Source: Lachnoanaerobaculum sp. ICM7
Lineage (GTDB): Bacteria; Bacillota; Clostridia; Lachnospirales; Lachnospiraceae
Length of the DNA stretch: 64,000 nt
Assembly: GCF_000287675.1 (NCBI RefSeq)
Contig: NZ_ALJL01000001.1
Span: 18,348 to 82,347 of the forward strand
Reading direction: 5' to 3'
The notes beneath the pieces are model-generated. The model made no database searches. It had not been told where the DNA came from and saw nothing but the letters and a program-made list of their open reading frames with translations. Position numbers and translations under genes: made by a program. Shown here piece after piece: positions 9,470 to 17,484 of the stretch. Within the stretch, counting starts at the first letter, position 1. Each line of letters starts with the position of its first letter.

Positions 9470-11509
9470 ATGGCAGAAAAGAATCAGGCTGAATGGATAT
9501 ATGAAGTATTAGGTAAGAAAAAAGGCGCTTTTGGGGCATCTATAAGGGAGCTTACAGATGCAGAAGAGAAAAAGATCAAAGATAAAATGTTGCAGTATTG
9601 GAAAGAACATAATGATGAAAGCACAGAATTTCTTGTTAACGGTGCAATACTTTGTTGTAGTCGCGGAAGTGATTATTCTACACTGAATAGTGCTGATCAT
9701 GGTGTCTATACCGACAGCAGTGAAACCGGAGCACTTGCAAATACAGATGATAAAAAGTTTGACGGATTTGTTGCATGTTCAAAATGGAATGATGAACCGC
9801 TTGTAAGCAAACATATTTGCCGTTTTAAGCTTGGAGAATGGAGAAATGTTAGAAAGAGTGTCACCATAAACGGTAAGTATGCCTTAGATACAAACTCATA
9901 TTTGCCATGCAAACATGGAGGAATAATATCACCTGTAACATCAGGGCAGGAATATACACTAAGTAAGTCCTATAATAAATATCCTAAATTTTTAAATGAT
10001 GACGGCACTGTGGATGAATTAATTGTAAAAAAGCTGTTGCTAAGAAATATTCATCAGATGAAAGAGAATGAGATAGATGCCCTGATTAAGTTGGGAATAT
10101 ATTTATGTGTATGTGAAGATGTAAATATAATAAAAAAGATTATTTGTTGTGGATATATAACTACAATGGCTAATAAAGATATATCTGCTTTACCGCTCTA
10201 TCAACATACACTTCTTGATAATTTTATTTATGTATCCGGGTGGGTAACAACATATGCTAAATTTTGTAGTTTTACCAATAAGCTATATACATCATCAAGA
10301 TGCTCATGGGAGAAACTTAATGATATATGCCAAAAAATAAAAGAATTTGTTTTGAATATAAAAATGGCATCAGAAGAGCTACCGCAAAATGAAGAAGAGC
10401 AAAGAAGAATAAGAAGACAGTTTTTAAATGTTAAATTGTTAGATACAATATTATTAGCTGGGAATCTTTATAATAGGGCATCTCATGAGTACTTGATAGA
10501 AAAACTCGAAGTTAAAGAGGATATCAACTTTATAGTATATACATTAAAATATTATGATGGAGAGCTTGATTATGTTCATTCAGGAGCATTCTCAGGGGAA
10601 ACAACAAGAAAAGGTATAAATATTTCATTACAGACGGTTTATGTATTTTCAAGAGGATCTGGAGATATTTTCAGTAGTAATAAGGCTTTTTCAGAAATAC
10701 TATCAGAGAGTATTGGAGGAGAAACATCGAAGGGAGCTGCGGCACTTTCATGTGGAACAACAGCAATAGCTTATCTATTGTTGATACCGGCAGTGGCTTC
10801 CGCTCCATTTGCAATCCCTCTAGGTTTTATATGTACAACTTCAGGATTGGTAGGTGGAGGGCTTGATTCCATCAGAGCTAATAATGAATCTAAAAAAAGC
10901 AAAGAGTTATACTTAGATTCGGTAGATGAAAGTTTATTTATGTTAAGGATGGAGGATTACTTATCATTATATTTTACATTCTCTCTTAGAGTTAGTAGTT
11001 TACTTGAGCATAATGAAAGTATTTGGAATGATTACGAGAAAACTCACCCATCTGTTAGCGGACAAAAAGCGAGAAATTCAGGACACCTTACAAAAGATGA
11101 ACATAGAATAGTGAATGATTCATCATACAAAATACTAGGTAAAGGTCATATATATAGTATTGATTATTTTTCCAGTTATTTAACTATGAAAAAAATTAAA
11201 AATTTTAATGAAAATATGAAACATATTAAACTTTGGAACTACGAAGAAAAAAAATATAAATCTATAGCTGAAAATGAAAGAATGGAAGAATTTGCTGAAA
11301 TAGAAAGTATTGAAGAAATGTTTAGCTATATGAAGAAAAAAAATCAAGTAGGTATTGATTATATCAATGAATTAAATGTGGTAGGGTATGATAGAACAAA
11401 TCAGCCCACAAAAATTATATATGATTATGGAAATGGAGAAGAGAAGATTTTGGCAGAAAACGATGCTATTGGAATAATGGAATTGTTTAAAGATAACTCT
11501 TTGAGGTAG
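9470..11509 (+). CDS. PAAR-like (DUF4280-type) protein with hydrophobic segment and variable C-terminal module
   Basis: The first about 160 residues match the DUF4280 PAAR-like pattern: an NGAILCCSRG start, a HGVYTDS region and the closing CKHGGIISPV. PAAR-like proteins cap VgrG spikes and carry effectors. A long helical middle region follows. Residues about 423-464 (nt 10739-10861) are glycine-rich and hydrophobic, apparently two membrane-crossing helices. The last about 110 residues, from NFNENMKHIKLWNY on, are shared with the next two genes. This architecture is that of a spike-delivered polymorphic effector, although I recognise no catalytic toxin domain. I chose ATG 9470 after the GGGGGTG site; a GTG at 9464 is an alternative. 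It follows VgrG-like 1 by 34 bases. Confidence 0.75.
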   Translation: MAEKNQAEWIYEVLGKKKGAFGASIRELTDAEEKKIKDKMLQYWKEHNDESTEFLVNGAILCCSRGSDYSTLNSADHGVYTDSSETGALANTDDKKFDGFVACSKWNDEPLVSKHICRFKLGEWRNVRKSVTINGKYALDTNSYLPCKHGGIISPVTSGQEYTLSKSYNKYPKFLNDDGTVDELIVKKLLLRNIHQMKENEIDALIKLGIYLCVCEDVNIIKKIICCGYITTMANKDISALPLYQHTLLDNFIYVSGWVTTYAKFCSFTNKLYTSSRCSWEKLNDICQKIKEFVLNIKMASEELPQNEEEQRRIRRQFLNVKLLDTILLAGNLYNRASHEYLIEKLEVKEDINFIVYTLKYYDGELDYVHSGAFSGETTRKGINISLQTVYVFSRGSGDIFSSNKAFSEILSESIGGETSKGAAALSCGTTAIAYLLLIPAVASAPFAIPLGFICTTSGLVGGGLDSIRANNESKKSKELYLDSVDESLFMLRMEDYLSLYFTFSLRVSSLLEHNESIWNDYEKTHPSVSGQKARNSGHLTKDEHRIVNDSSYKILGKGHIYSIDYFSSYLTMKKIKNFNENMKHIKLWNYEEKKYKSIAENERMEEFAEIESIEEMFSYMKKKNQVGIDYINELNVVGYDRTNQPTKIIYDYGNGEEKILAENDAIGIMELFKDNSLR

Positions 11510-12576
11510 ATGATATATGGATGCAGAAGTTAAAAGAAAATTAAGGAATATAATTTTTATATATTTATTTTTTATTCTTGCAGGTATTTTGATATTGGGA
11601 GTACAGAAATTAAAAGCATATATTGAACAAGTAAAATTTGATAGAGAACAAAAGGCTTATAATTTTAGAAGTGAAGGTTTTTTGAGATATAGGCTTTCAG
11701 AATTTGTGTATGCAAAATTAGAGTTTACAAATCATAAAGGTGAGGTATTTATAATAGAAGATGAAAATGATATGAAAAGTATATATGTAGAGGAGGAAGA
11801 ATATATTGCCGGGGAAACTGATAAATTTGGCAGCTATCGTTTTATAGAAGGAGAGTACACACAGGAAAGAATAAATAATTTTAATGATAATATGCATCAT
11901 ATTAGGTTATGGGATTATTCAGAAAAAAAATATGTAACGATAACCGAGAATGAGAAAATGGAAGAATTTAATGAAGTGAAAAATATAGATGATTTATATG
12001 AATATATGATCACAGAGGTTCCTGATGGTATATCAAATATGGGTAAGCTGGACATAATTGGTTATGACGGAACCAATCAGCCGACAAAGATTGTATATGA
12101 TTATGGAAATGGAGAAGAGAAGATTTTGGCAGAAAAAGATGTTATTGGAATAATGGAATTGTTTAAAAATAACTCTTTGAGGTAGATGATATATGGATGC
12201 AGAAGTTAAAAGAAAATTAAGAAATATAATATTTATATATTTATTTTTTATTCTTGCAGGTATTTTGATATTGGGAGTACAGAAATTAAAAGCATATATT
12301 GAACAAGTAAAATTTGATAGAGAACAAAAGGCTTATAATTTTAGAAGTGAAGGTTTTTTGAGATATGGACTTTCAGAATTTGTGTGTGGAAAATTAGAGT
12401 TTACAAATCATAAAGGCGAAGTATTTATAATAGAAGATGAAAATGATATGAAAAGTATAGATACAGAGGAGGAAGAATATATTGCCGGGAAAACGGATAA
12501 ATTTGGAAGTTATCGTTTTATAGAAGGAGAATACACACAGGAAAGAATAAATAACTTTAATGATAATATGAAACAT
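11418..12576 (+). repeat. 676-bp-period tandem duplication
   Basis: Bases from 11418 onward recur 676 bases later from 12094 onward. The match includes the 3' end of the PAAR-like gene, the intergenic TGATAT, and the first two thirds of the following gene, with only scattered differences up to about 11900/12576. Weaker similarity continues to 12864. The pattern shows a recent tandem duplication of a unit made of the C-terminal module plus the membrane protein start. Confidence 0.8.
11517..12185 (+). CDS. Single-pass membrane protein carrying the effector C-terminal module, copy 1
   Basis: This 222-residue protein has an N-terminal transmembrane helix (IIFIYLFFILAGILILGV) after a short MDAEVKRKLRN head, then a mostly acidic soluble part. 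The last about 110 residues (RINNFNDNMHHIRLWDY to the end) are homologous to the C-terminus of the preceding PAAR-like protein, including an almost identical final stretch GNGEEKILAE. Its ATG is 7 bases after the stop of that gene, and the ribosome site GAGG lies in that gene's final codons. Possible roles are an immunity protein or an orphan effector module. The sequence does not decide between them. Confidence 0.7.
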   Translation: MDAEVKRKLRNIIFIYLFFILAGILILGVQKLKAYIEQVKFDREQKAYNFRSEGFLRYRLSEFVYAKLEFTNHKGEVFIIEDENDMKSIYVEEEEYIAGETDKFGSYRFIEGEYTQERINNFNDNMHHIRLWDYSEKKYVTITENEKMEEFNEVKNIDDLYEYMITEVPDGISNMGKLDIIGYDGTNQPTKIVYDYGNGEEKILAEKDVIGIMELFKNNSLR

Positions 12577-12864
12577 ATAAGGTTATGGAATTATGCTGAA
12601 GAAGAATACAAGAAAATAACTGAAACTGAAAGAATAGCAGAATTTGCTGATGTGAAAAACATAAATGAATTGTGGGAATATTTAAGTCATGAAAAGGTTG
12701 AAGGGGTATCTAATATGGGAGCATTAGATACGATAGGATATGATGGGACGGAACAACCAACAAAAATAATATATGATTATGGAAATGGAAAGATTAATAT
12801 TATAACAGAGTCAGGTACTTTATCACTTGGGATATTATTTGAGAATTATCTTAAAGACATATAA
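12193..12864 (+). CDS. Single-pass membrane protein carrying the effector C-terminal module, copy 2
   Basis: This 223-residue protein is a tandem copy of the preceding gene, nearly identical over the first about 130 residues, including the membrane helix. It then diverges in the C-terminal module (NNFNDNMKHIRLWNYAEEEY and beyond) and ends differently, without the NSLR tail. The mix of a conserved anchor and a divergent C-terminus resembles polymorphic toxin or immunity arrays, where copies shuffle specificity. The spacing to the previous stop is again 7 bases, so the two are surely translated from one transcript. The function is unknown. Confidence 0.7.
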   Translation: MDAEVKRKLRNIIFIYLFFILAGILILGVQKLKAYIEQVKFDREQKAYNFRSEGFLRYGLSEFVCGKLEFTNHKGEVFIIEDENDMKSIDTEEEEYIAGKTDKFGSYRFIEGEYTQERINNFNDNMKHIRLWNYAEEEYKKITETERIAEFADVKNINELWEYLSHEKVEGVSNMGALDTIGYDGTEQPTKIIYDYGNGKINIITESGTLSLGILFENYLKDI

Positions 12865-12866
12865 AT

Positions 12867-12914
12867 ATGGATAAAGAAGTAAAGCAAAAACTTTAGAATA
12901 TAGAGTTTATTTAA
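12867..12914 (+). pseudogene. Decayed third copy of the tandem membrane protein gene
   Basis: Two bases after the previous stop, ATG at 12867 opens a reading frame that gives MDKEVKQKL, stop, NIEFI, stop. It lines up with MDAEVKRKLRNIIFI of the two copies before it. In-frame stops at 12894 and 12912 end it, and I see no further similarity downstream. It is a short remnant, which shows that the array once had at least three members. Confidence 0.65.
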
Positions 12915-12929
12915 AATAATAGTAAGCAA

Positions 12930-12966
12930 TGTTTAAATATGACTTCTTGATAAGGCAATTTAAACA
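12930..12966. repeat. Inverted repeat in gap after the tandem array
   Basis: TGTTTAAAT at 12930-12938 and ATTTAAACA at 12958-12966 form a 9-bp AT-rich inverted repeat around a 19-base loop. No T-tract follows, so it is not a clear terminator. It could be a weak hairpin or a binding site before the next gene. Confidence 0.3.
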
Positions 12967-12992
12967 CTATATTTTTATGGGGTAATGTGATA

Positions 12993-13535
12993 ATGGACAT
13001 TGAAAGTATACAAAATCAGTTATTTATTGAAAGAAGTGAAGAGTTTTTAAAAGAGTTTCATCTGAAAAAAGATGATTATAAACAATGTGTTTTTAAGGAC
13101 TTGGAGGAACTTTTGGGAGAAAAAAATTCTAAATATATTGTGATTTCGCCGCTCTACAGCAGCTTTGTTACACAATCATATGAATATAGACTGGGGGTAT
13201 ATGGTAAGGATCTATACTTGAGCAATCTCGATAAAAGTATATACAGGGAACTTCCTTTAATGAAAAGGTATATAACAGAGGACTTTGCTACAATAGATAA
13301 ATATATGCTTAATCATATGGAAATTGAAAAAGTTACAGATTTTCAAAAAAAGGATATAAAGTATCAATATAGCCTTAGATATTTGATGACCGGAAGGCTG
13401 ATATGGAGGGAACTAATAGAGTGCTTTGTTGAACATATTAATAAGAAAGATGGAGCTGCCTTAAATGATTTTAATATAGTATATGGCCTGTATATGGAGA
13501 GGGGAGAACACTTTTTTAGTGGGAATATTGTATGA
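12993..13535 (+). CDS. Hypothetical protein, injection-system cluster
   Basis: I do not recognise this 180-residue protein. It starts MDIESIQNQLF, is charged and mixed alpha/beta, and has no signal peptide or membrane helix. I prefer the ATG at 12993, 9-10 bases after TGGGG; a GTG at 12987 is possible. Its last codons overlap the next gene by 4 bases, so the two are translationally coupled. Coupling to an Imm11-like gene and position between the effector array and the second VgrG-like gene suggest an immunity, adaptor or chaperone role (inference only). Confidence 0.6.
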   Translation: MDIESIQNQLFIERSEEFLKEFHLKKDDYKQCVFKDLEELLGEKNSKYIVISPLYSSFVTQSYEYRLGVYGKDLYLSNLDKSIYRELPLMKRYITEDFATIDKYMLNHMEIEKVTDFQKKDIKYQYSLRYLMTGRLIWRELIECFVEHINKKDGAALNDFNIVYGLYMERGEHFFSGNIV

Positions 13536-14065
13536 GTGAAAGATATTTTCTTATAGGTACTGACGAAAGTTATGAGCCTTTACCTTTAATGATTGATGTG
13601 AGAAAGAGCATAAAAGAAGAATATCTTGAAGAAGGAGAAAGTTATAAGCAAGCGGGGATATCTTTGGTGAATATAAGGGACTCCTTTGACGTGCATACTA
13701 AATATCCGGATATAATGGATCAGGGAATATTTATGTTGTCTGATGAAGCATACAGGATATTTAAGCTTTATGAGCCGTCAACAGTAATAAAAAGGGTTCT
13801 TTTGATGGGAGAAAGCAGCGATGAAGCATATGAGTATATCATCCCGATTCTTAAAAGAATAGATTGTCTGTCGGGCAGAACTACATTCAGGCGTGGACGA
13901 TATATAGATAAGGGAATACTTATAGGTAAAAATATACCGGATATAGCTTTATTTAAGATACCGAATGTTGACGGCATGTCTACTGTTGCAAGGCTTGATT
14001 TTGTGGAAAGCCTATTAAAACGAGGCATGAAAGGAATTTGCCTACAGGCTTTGGAGATTGAGTAG
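13532..14065 (+). CDS. Imm11-like (DUF1629-type) protein
   Basis: This 177-residue protein resembles the immunity-11/DUF1629 family. Landmarks are DQGIFMLSDEAYRIFKLYEP, IDCLSGR, a central IPDIALFKIP strand and the typical ending ESLLKRGMKGICLQALE. Members accompany polymorphic toxin and type VI effector genes in many bacteria, and their precise activity is not established. It overlaps the previous gene by 4 bases and is 29 bases from the second VgrG-like gene. No export signal is present, so it should be cytosolic. It may protect against, or act as adaptor for, an effector in this cluster. Confidence 0.6.
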   Translation: MSERYFLIGTDESYEPLPLMIDVRKSIKEEYLEEGESYKQAGISLVNIRDSFDVHTKYPDIMDQGIFMLSDEAYRIFKLYEPSTVIKRVLLMGESSDEAYEYIIPILKRIDCLSGRTTFRRGRYIDKGILIGKNIPDIALFKIPNVDGMSTVARLDFVESLLKRGMKGICLQALEIE

Positions 14066-14094
14066 TAAAAATACTTGTAAAGGAGCATTTTAAA

Positions 14095-15390
14095 ATGATT
14101 GGCTTAGGAAATGTAAAAGTACATAGTTTGTTGGAAGTAGAAAGTTTAGCTGATTTATATTTTACAGTAAAGCCATGTAGTCATGCATGCGTAAAACTGA
14201 AGGTTAATATCAGTTATAGTTTTATTAATCAAATTAAAAACATAATAAATAAGATAAAAGGCTCCGATATCGGCATAGAGTATACCGATGTAGCAGATAA
14301 CAAAACTAAGATTTTGTTCAAAGGAATAATCGAAAGTTTTAGATTTAGTAATGATTTAGGTGTCTGCGTATGCCATATAGAAGCATTCAGCAAAAGTTTG
14401 TTGATTGATAAAGAAAGAAATGACAGGCTGTTTCAAAATAAGGAAGATAATATAAAGTCCGTTATCGAAAATATATCTTCAAAAGTTGAAATGAGGGCGA
14501 TTTATAATACAGAAATTAAAAAGTTTGGAAAGCTGTTTTTACAATATAAGGAAACGGATTGGGAGTTTATAAAGAGAATTGCAAGTAACTTTGGAGAAGT
14601 GCTTATGGCTGATTATAAATCAGGAGTAACAGCTTTTTATTATGGTATGCCATATAGTGAAGATATGGTACATTTCCATCCGGATCATTATGAATCAGGG
14701 TTTGAAATAGATATTTATGAAAAAAATGATTTATCAAAAGTAGACCATAGTATGCCTGTCAGGGATAGATACTATAAAATATCAGACTATAATGACTATG
14801 AACTTGGAAATAAGACGGAGTTTATGGGCAAAATCTTTTATATAAAAGAGAAAAAAATAGAAACTCGAGAAGGGTATTTGGTTTTTACATATAAAATTTG
14901 TGATAAACAATATATAAAATCAACACCAAAATTTAATGAGAATATTACAGGGCTTGTAATCGGTGGGAAGGTTGTAGATGTGAAAGAAGAGCATATCTAT
15001 GTCAAAAGTGATATTGACTGTTCAAAAAGTACTTTTCCGGTTGTATGGTTGCCGATTACAGGAAATGTTATGTATTGCATGCCTGAGGTAAATAGTAGAG
15101 TGCAGTTATATTTTGGAGACAGTGAAGAAAGTAAGATTGTCTTTGCCTCTGATATAATTGATTATCTTAAAAAGAGCGATAGGGGGCTTGTCACAGAGGA
15201 TAAAAAGGAAATGTCAGTGGATGAAACTTCTGTTAAATGCGGAGGGTCAAGTATGTTAAGCCTTTCATCAGCATTAACAAACTTTGGAAGTATCGAAAAA
15301 CTTCATATAAATGCAAAAGGAAAAATAAAAATAGAGGCACAGATGATTTCTATTGAATCAAATGATGAGATAACAGTGTTAAAAAGATAA
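14095..15390 (+). CDS. VgrG/gpD-like spike protein 2
   Basis: This 431-residue protein is a divergent paralog of the first VgrG-like protein. It has the same gpD hallmark (YKETDWEFIKRIA, near residue 152), an OB-like segment around residue 326 (MYCMPEVNSRVQLYF) and a short beta-rich C-terminal tail with KGKIKIEAQMISIES. The needle part is shorter than in copy 1. Having two spike proteins in one cluster is common where each pairs with its own cargo; here this one is followed by a candidate adaptor gene. An AAAGGAG site precedes the ATG. Confidence 0.75.
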   Translation: MIGLGNVKVHSLLEVESLADLYFTVKPCSHACVKLKVNISYSFINQIKNIINKIKGSDIGIEYTDVADNKTKILFKGIIESFRFSNDLGVCVCHIEAFSKSLLIDKERNDRLFQNKEDNIKSVIENISSKVEMRAIYNTEIKKFGKLFLQYKETDWEFIKRIASNFGEVLMADYKSGVTAFYYGMPYSEDMVHFHPDHYESGFEIDIYEKNDLSKVDHSMPVRDRYYKISDYNDYELGNKTEFMGKIFYIKEKKIETREGYLVFTYKICDKQYIKSTPKFNENITGLVIGGKVVDVKEEHIYVKSDIDCSKSTFPVVWLPITGNVMYCMPEVNSRVQLYFGDSEESKIVFASDIIDYLKKSDRGLVTEDKKEMSVDETSVKCGGSSMLSLSSALTNFGSIEKLHINAKGKIKIEAQMISIESNDEITVLKR

Positions 15391-15404
15391 GAGAGGATAT
15401 AGGC

Positions 15405-15974
15405 ATGGAATACTTTGATGAAGAGGTAATAAGTGCAAAGCACATAAAAAGACGTGATGAATACGGAAGTATAGAAGAGGGGCTATATATACAAAACTCA
15501 CTTACATTATTTCATAAAGAACTGTTGTTTGAAGAAAAGTTGTCTGTAATGATGCCGAATGAATTTGTAATTATGTTACCTGAACTTGTAGACACTAAGT
15601 ACATATCTGAGAAAAAGCCTGATGTTATATATACAAATCTTGATGGGAGCATAAATTTCTCATTTAATTTATTAGTGACTTCATCTGGCGAAAGGAATAT
15701 GAGTTATGCCATAAACATGTTAAAAACAATGATAAAAAACATGAATCCGGCATATGTCTTTTTTGAAGATAAAACAATTGAAAGTGTTGCAAGGAACAGT
15801 ATAAGTTTAATACAATTTAAAAGCTATGGAATTGATGAAGCTGCTTATAACATAATATATCTAGTCAGCATAGATAAATATATTATTCAGGGAGCATTTA
15901 ACTGTAAGTATAATGATATGGATGAGTGGAAAAGAGCAGCTCTTGAAATAATAAAGTCAATAAAGTTAGAATAA
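15405..15974 (+). CDS. DcrB/DUF1795-like protein, candidate Eag-type effector adaptor
   Basis: This 189-residue protein has no signal peptide. Its pattern resembles the DcrB/DUF1795 fold: an early MPNEFVIMLPE strand, SINFSFNLL, a long helix (MSYAINMLKTMIKNMNP) and a closing GAFNCKYNDMDEWKRAALEI helix. In type VI systems, Eag adaptors of this family hold the hydrophobic segments of PAAR effectors before loading. The PAAR-like protein in this cluster has such segments, which fits. The match is by eye and weak at residue level. It is the last gene before a strong bidirectional terminator. Confidence 0.5.
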   Translation: MEYFDEEVISAKHIKRRDEYGSIEEGLYIQNSLTLFHKELLFEEKLSVMMPNEFVIMLPELVDTKYISEKKPDVIYTNLDGSINFSFNLLVTSSGERNMSYAINMLKTMIKNMNPAYVFFEDKTIESVARNSISLIQFKSYGIDEAAYNIIYLVSIDKYIIQGAFNCKYNDMDEWKRAALEIIKSIKLE

Positions 15975-16038
15975 AGAAAGAAATGATAACTTGAATCGTG
16001 GTAGTATTGATTGGTAGAGGGATGGTAAAATAAAATTT

Positions 16039-16074
16039 AGGGAGTGTGAGACTAAAACGAGTCTCACACTCCCT
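16039..16074. terminator. Bidirectional terminator between convergent operons
   Basis: A perfect 15-bp stem (16039-16053 with 16060-16074) closes a 6-base loop. Short T/A runs flank it on both sides, so it can end the injection-system transcript on the + strand and the permease operon on the - strand. Confidence 0.85.
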
Positions 16075-16121
16075 ATTTTGAAGTTATATATTTTCGGATA
16101 ACTCCTTTTTAGATTTATAAT

Positions 16122-17468
16122 TTATTTTTTAAGATCTGTTTTATCTTTTGGAAGGACTACATTCAATAGTACAGCCATGATAGTTGCAACAACTACAGGG
16201 CTCTTTCCGAAGATAGTAGTAAATATTTGTGGGAATGCGGCAAGTGAACCCTGTGCCTGTGAAATACCTACACCGAGAGCTACTGAAAGTCCGACAATAG
16301 ATGTGTTTCTAAAGTCCATCTTCTCTGTGAAGATAAGCTTGATACCTGTCATTGCTATTGAAGCAAATACTGATATTGTAGCACCACCGAGTACACATAA
16401 CGGAATAGTTGTAAGGAGTGCTGAGAACTTAGGTATAAGTCCCGCTATAAGGATTATAATACCTGCAAGTCCGAGAACCGCTCTGTTTATAACCTTTGTT
16501 GTTGTTACAATACCCACGTTCTGTGAGAATGTAGCTGTAGGAAGTCCACCAAGTGCGGCACCGAGTATATTTGAGATACCGTATCCTATGATACCGCTTC
16601 TAAGCTCATCACCTGTAGGAAGTCTGTCCATAGAACCGCTTGTTGTGGCTGATAAATCTCCGATAGCCTGAATAGAGTTTATAGCAAATAAAAGTCCGAT
16701 TGCTATACAAGCTCCCGTGTCAAACTTTACACCGAAGTGAAATATCTGAGGCAGTGAGAATACACCTGCACTTGCTACTGATGAGAAGTTGACCATACCA
16801 AGCACCAATGCAAGAATATAACCGCAAATCATTGCCACCAATATTGAAGCAAGTTTTAAGATACCTGTAGCAAAGTTGTTAAGTACTATAACAATAATAA
16901 GTGTAAAAATAGCCACCGCCCAGTTCTTTACAGAACCGTAGTCATCCTTTCCGATACCGCCTGCCATATAGTTTACAGCAACAGAGTAAAGTGAAAGACC
17001 TATAGTAAATACTACAGTACCTGTTACAAGAGGTGGGAAAAGCTTCTGAATTTTCTTAACAAAGAGACCTACCAGTATTGCAACAACACCGCCGACTATC
17101 TGGGCACCAAGTATAGAAGCTACACCTGAAGTTCCTGCAATATCCTGCATAGTAGGAACGTATGCAAAGCTTATTCCCATGATAACAGGAAGTTTTGCAC
17201 CGATTCTAAATGTCTTTGTACCTATACCAAACAGCTGTAAAAGTGTAGATAATGCGGCAACTACTAAAGCTGCCTGAACCATAAGTACTCTGTCAGGATC
17301 TGAAAGCTTTGCAACATTTGCTACGATAATAGCAGGTGTGATACATCCTACAATCATTGCCACAACGTGCTGAAGTGCAAGTGGAAGAGCATCTGAAAAC
17401 TTTGGGAAACCGTCCATTTCAAATATAGAAGCATACTGCTTCTGGCCTGCATTTGCTGAATTACTCAT
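16122..17468 (-). CDS. NCS2-family nucleobase permease (xanthine/urate/uracil type)
   Basis: This 448-residue polytopic membrane protein has about 12-14 hydrophobic segments. NCS2 hallmarks are an N-terminal PLALQHVVAMIVG, the central SIQAIGDLSATTSG region and SQNVGIVTTTKV. The family imports purines or uracil with protons or sodium. The substrate cannot be fixed from sequence, but its place at the end of a yge-type operon suggests xanthine or urate. A GGGAGG site precedes the start, and it follows carbamate kinase by 16 bases. Confidence 0.85.
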   Translation of the reverse strand: MSNSANAGQKQYASIFEMDGFPKFSDALPLALQHVVAMIVGCITPAIIVANVAKLSDPDRVLMVQAALVVAALSTLLQLFGIGTKTFRIGAKLPVIMGISFAYVPTMQDIAGTSGVASILGAQIVGGVVAILVGLFVKKIQKLFPPLVTGTVVFTIGLSLYSVAVNYMAGGIGKDDYGSVKNWAVAIFTLIIVIVLNNFATGILKLASILVAMICGYILALVLGMVNFSSVASAGVFSLPQIFHFGVKFDTGACIAIGLLFAINSIQAIGDLSATTSGSMDRLPTGDELRSGIIGYGISNILGAALGGLPTATFSQNVGIVTTTKVINRAVLGLAGIIILIAGLIPKFSALLTTIPLCVLGGATISVFASIAMTGIKLIFTEKMDFRNTSIVGLSVALGVGISQAQGSLAAFPQIFTTIFGKSPVVVATIMAVLLNVVLPKDKTDLKK

Positions 17469-17484
17469 ATTAATACCTCCCTGA

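Noticed and set aside
23..15974. Complete prophage
   Set aside because: No integrase, terminase, portal, capsid or repressor gene is seen; only spike-end components are present.
16177..16671. Long + strand frame opposite the permease gene
   Set aside because: It is antisense to a clear NCS2 permease and shows no motif or ribosome site.
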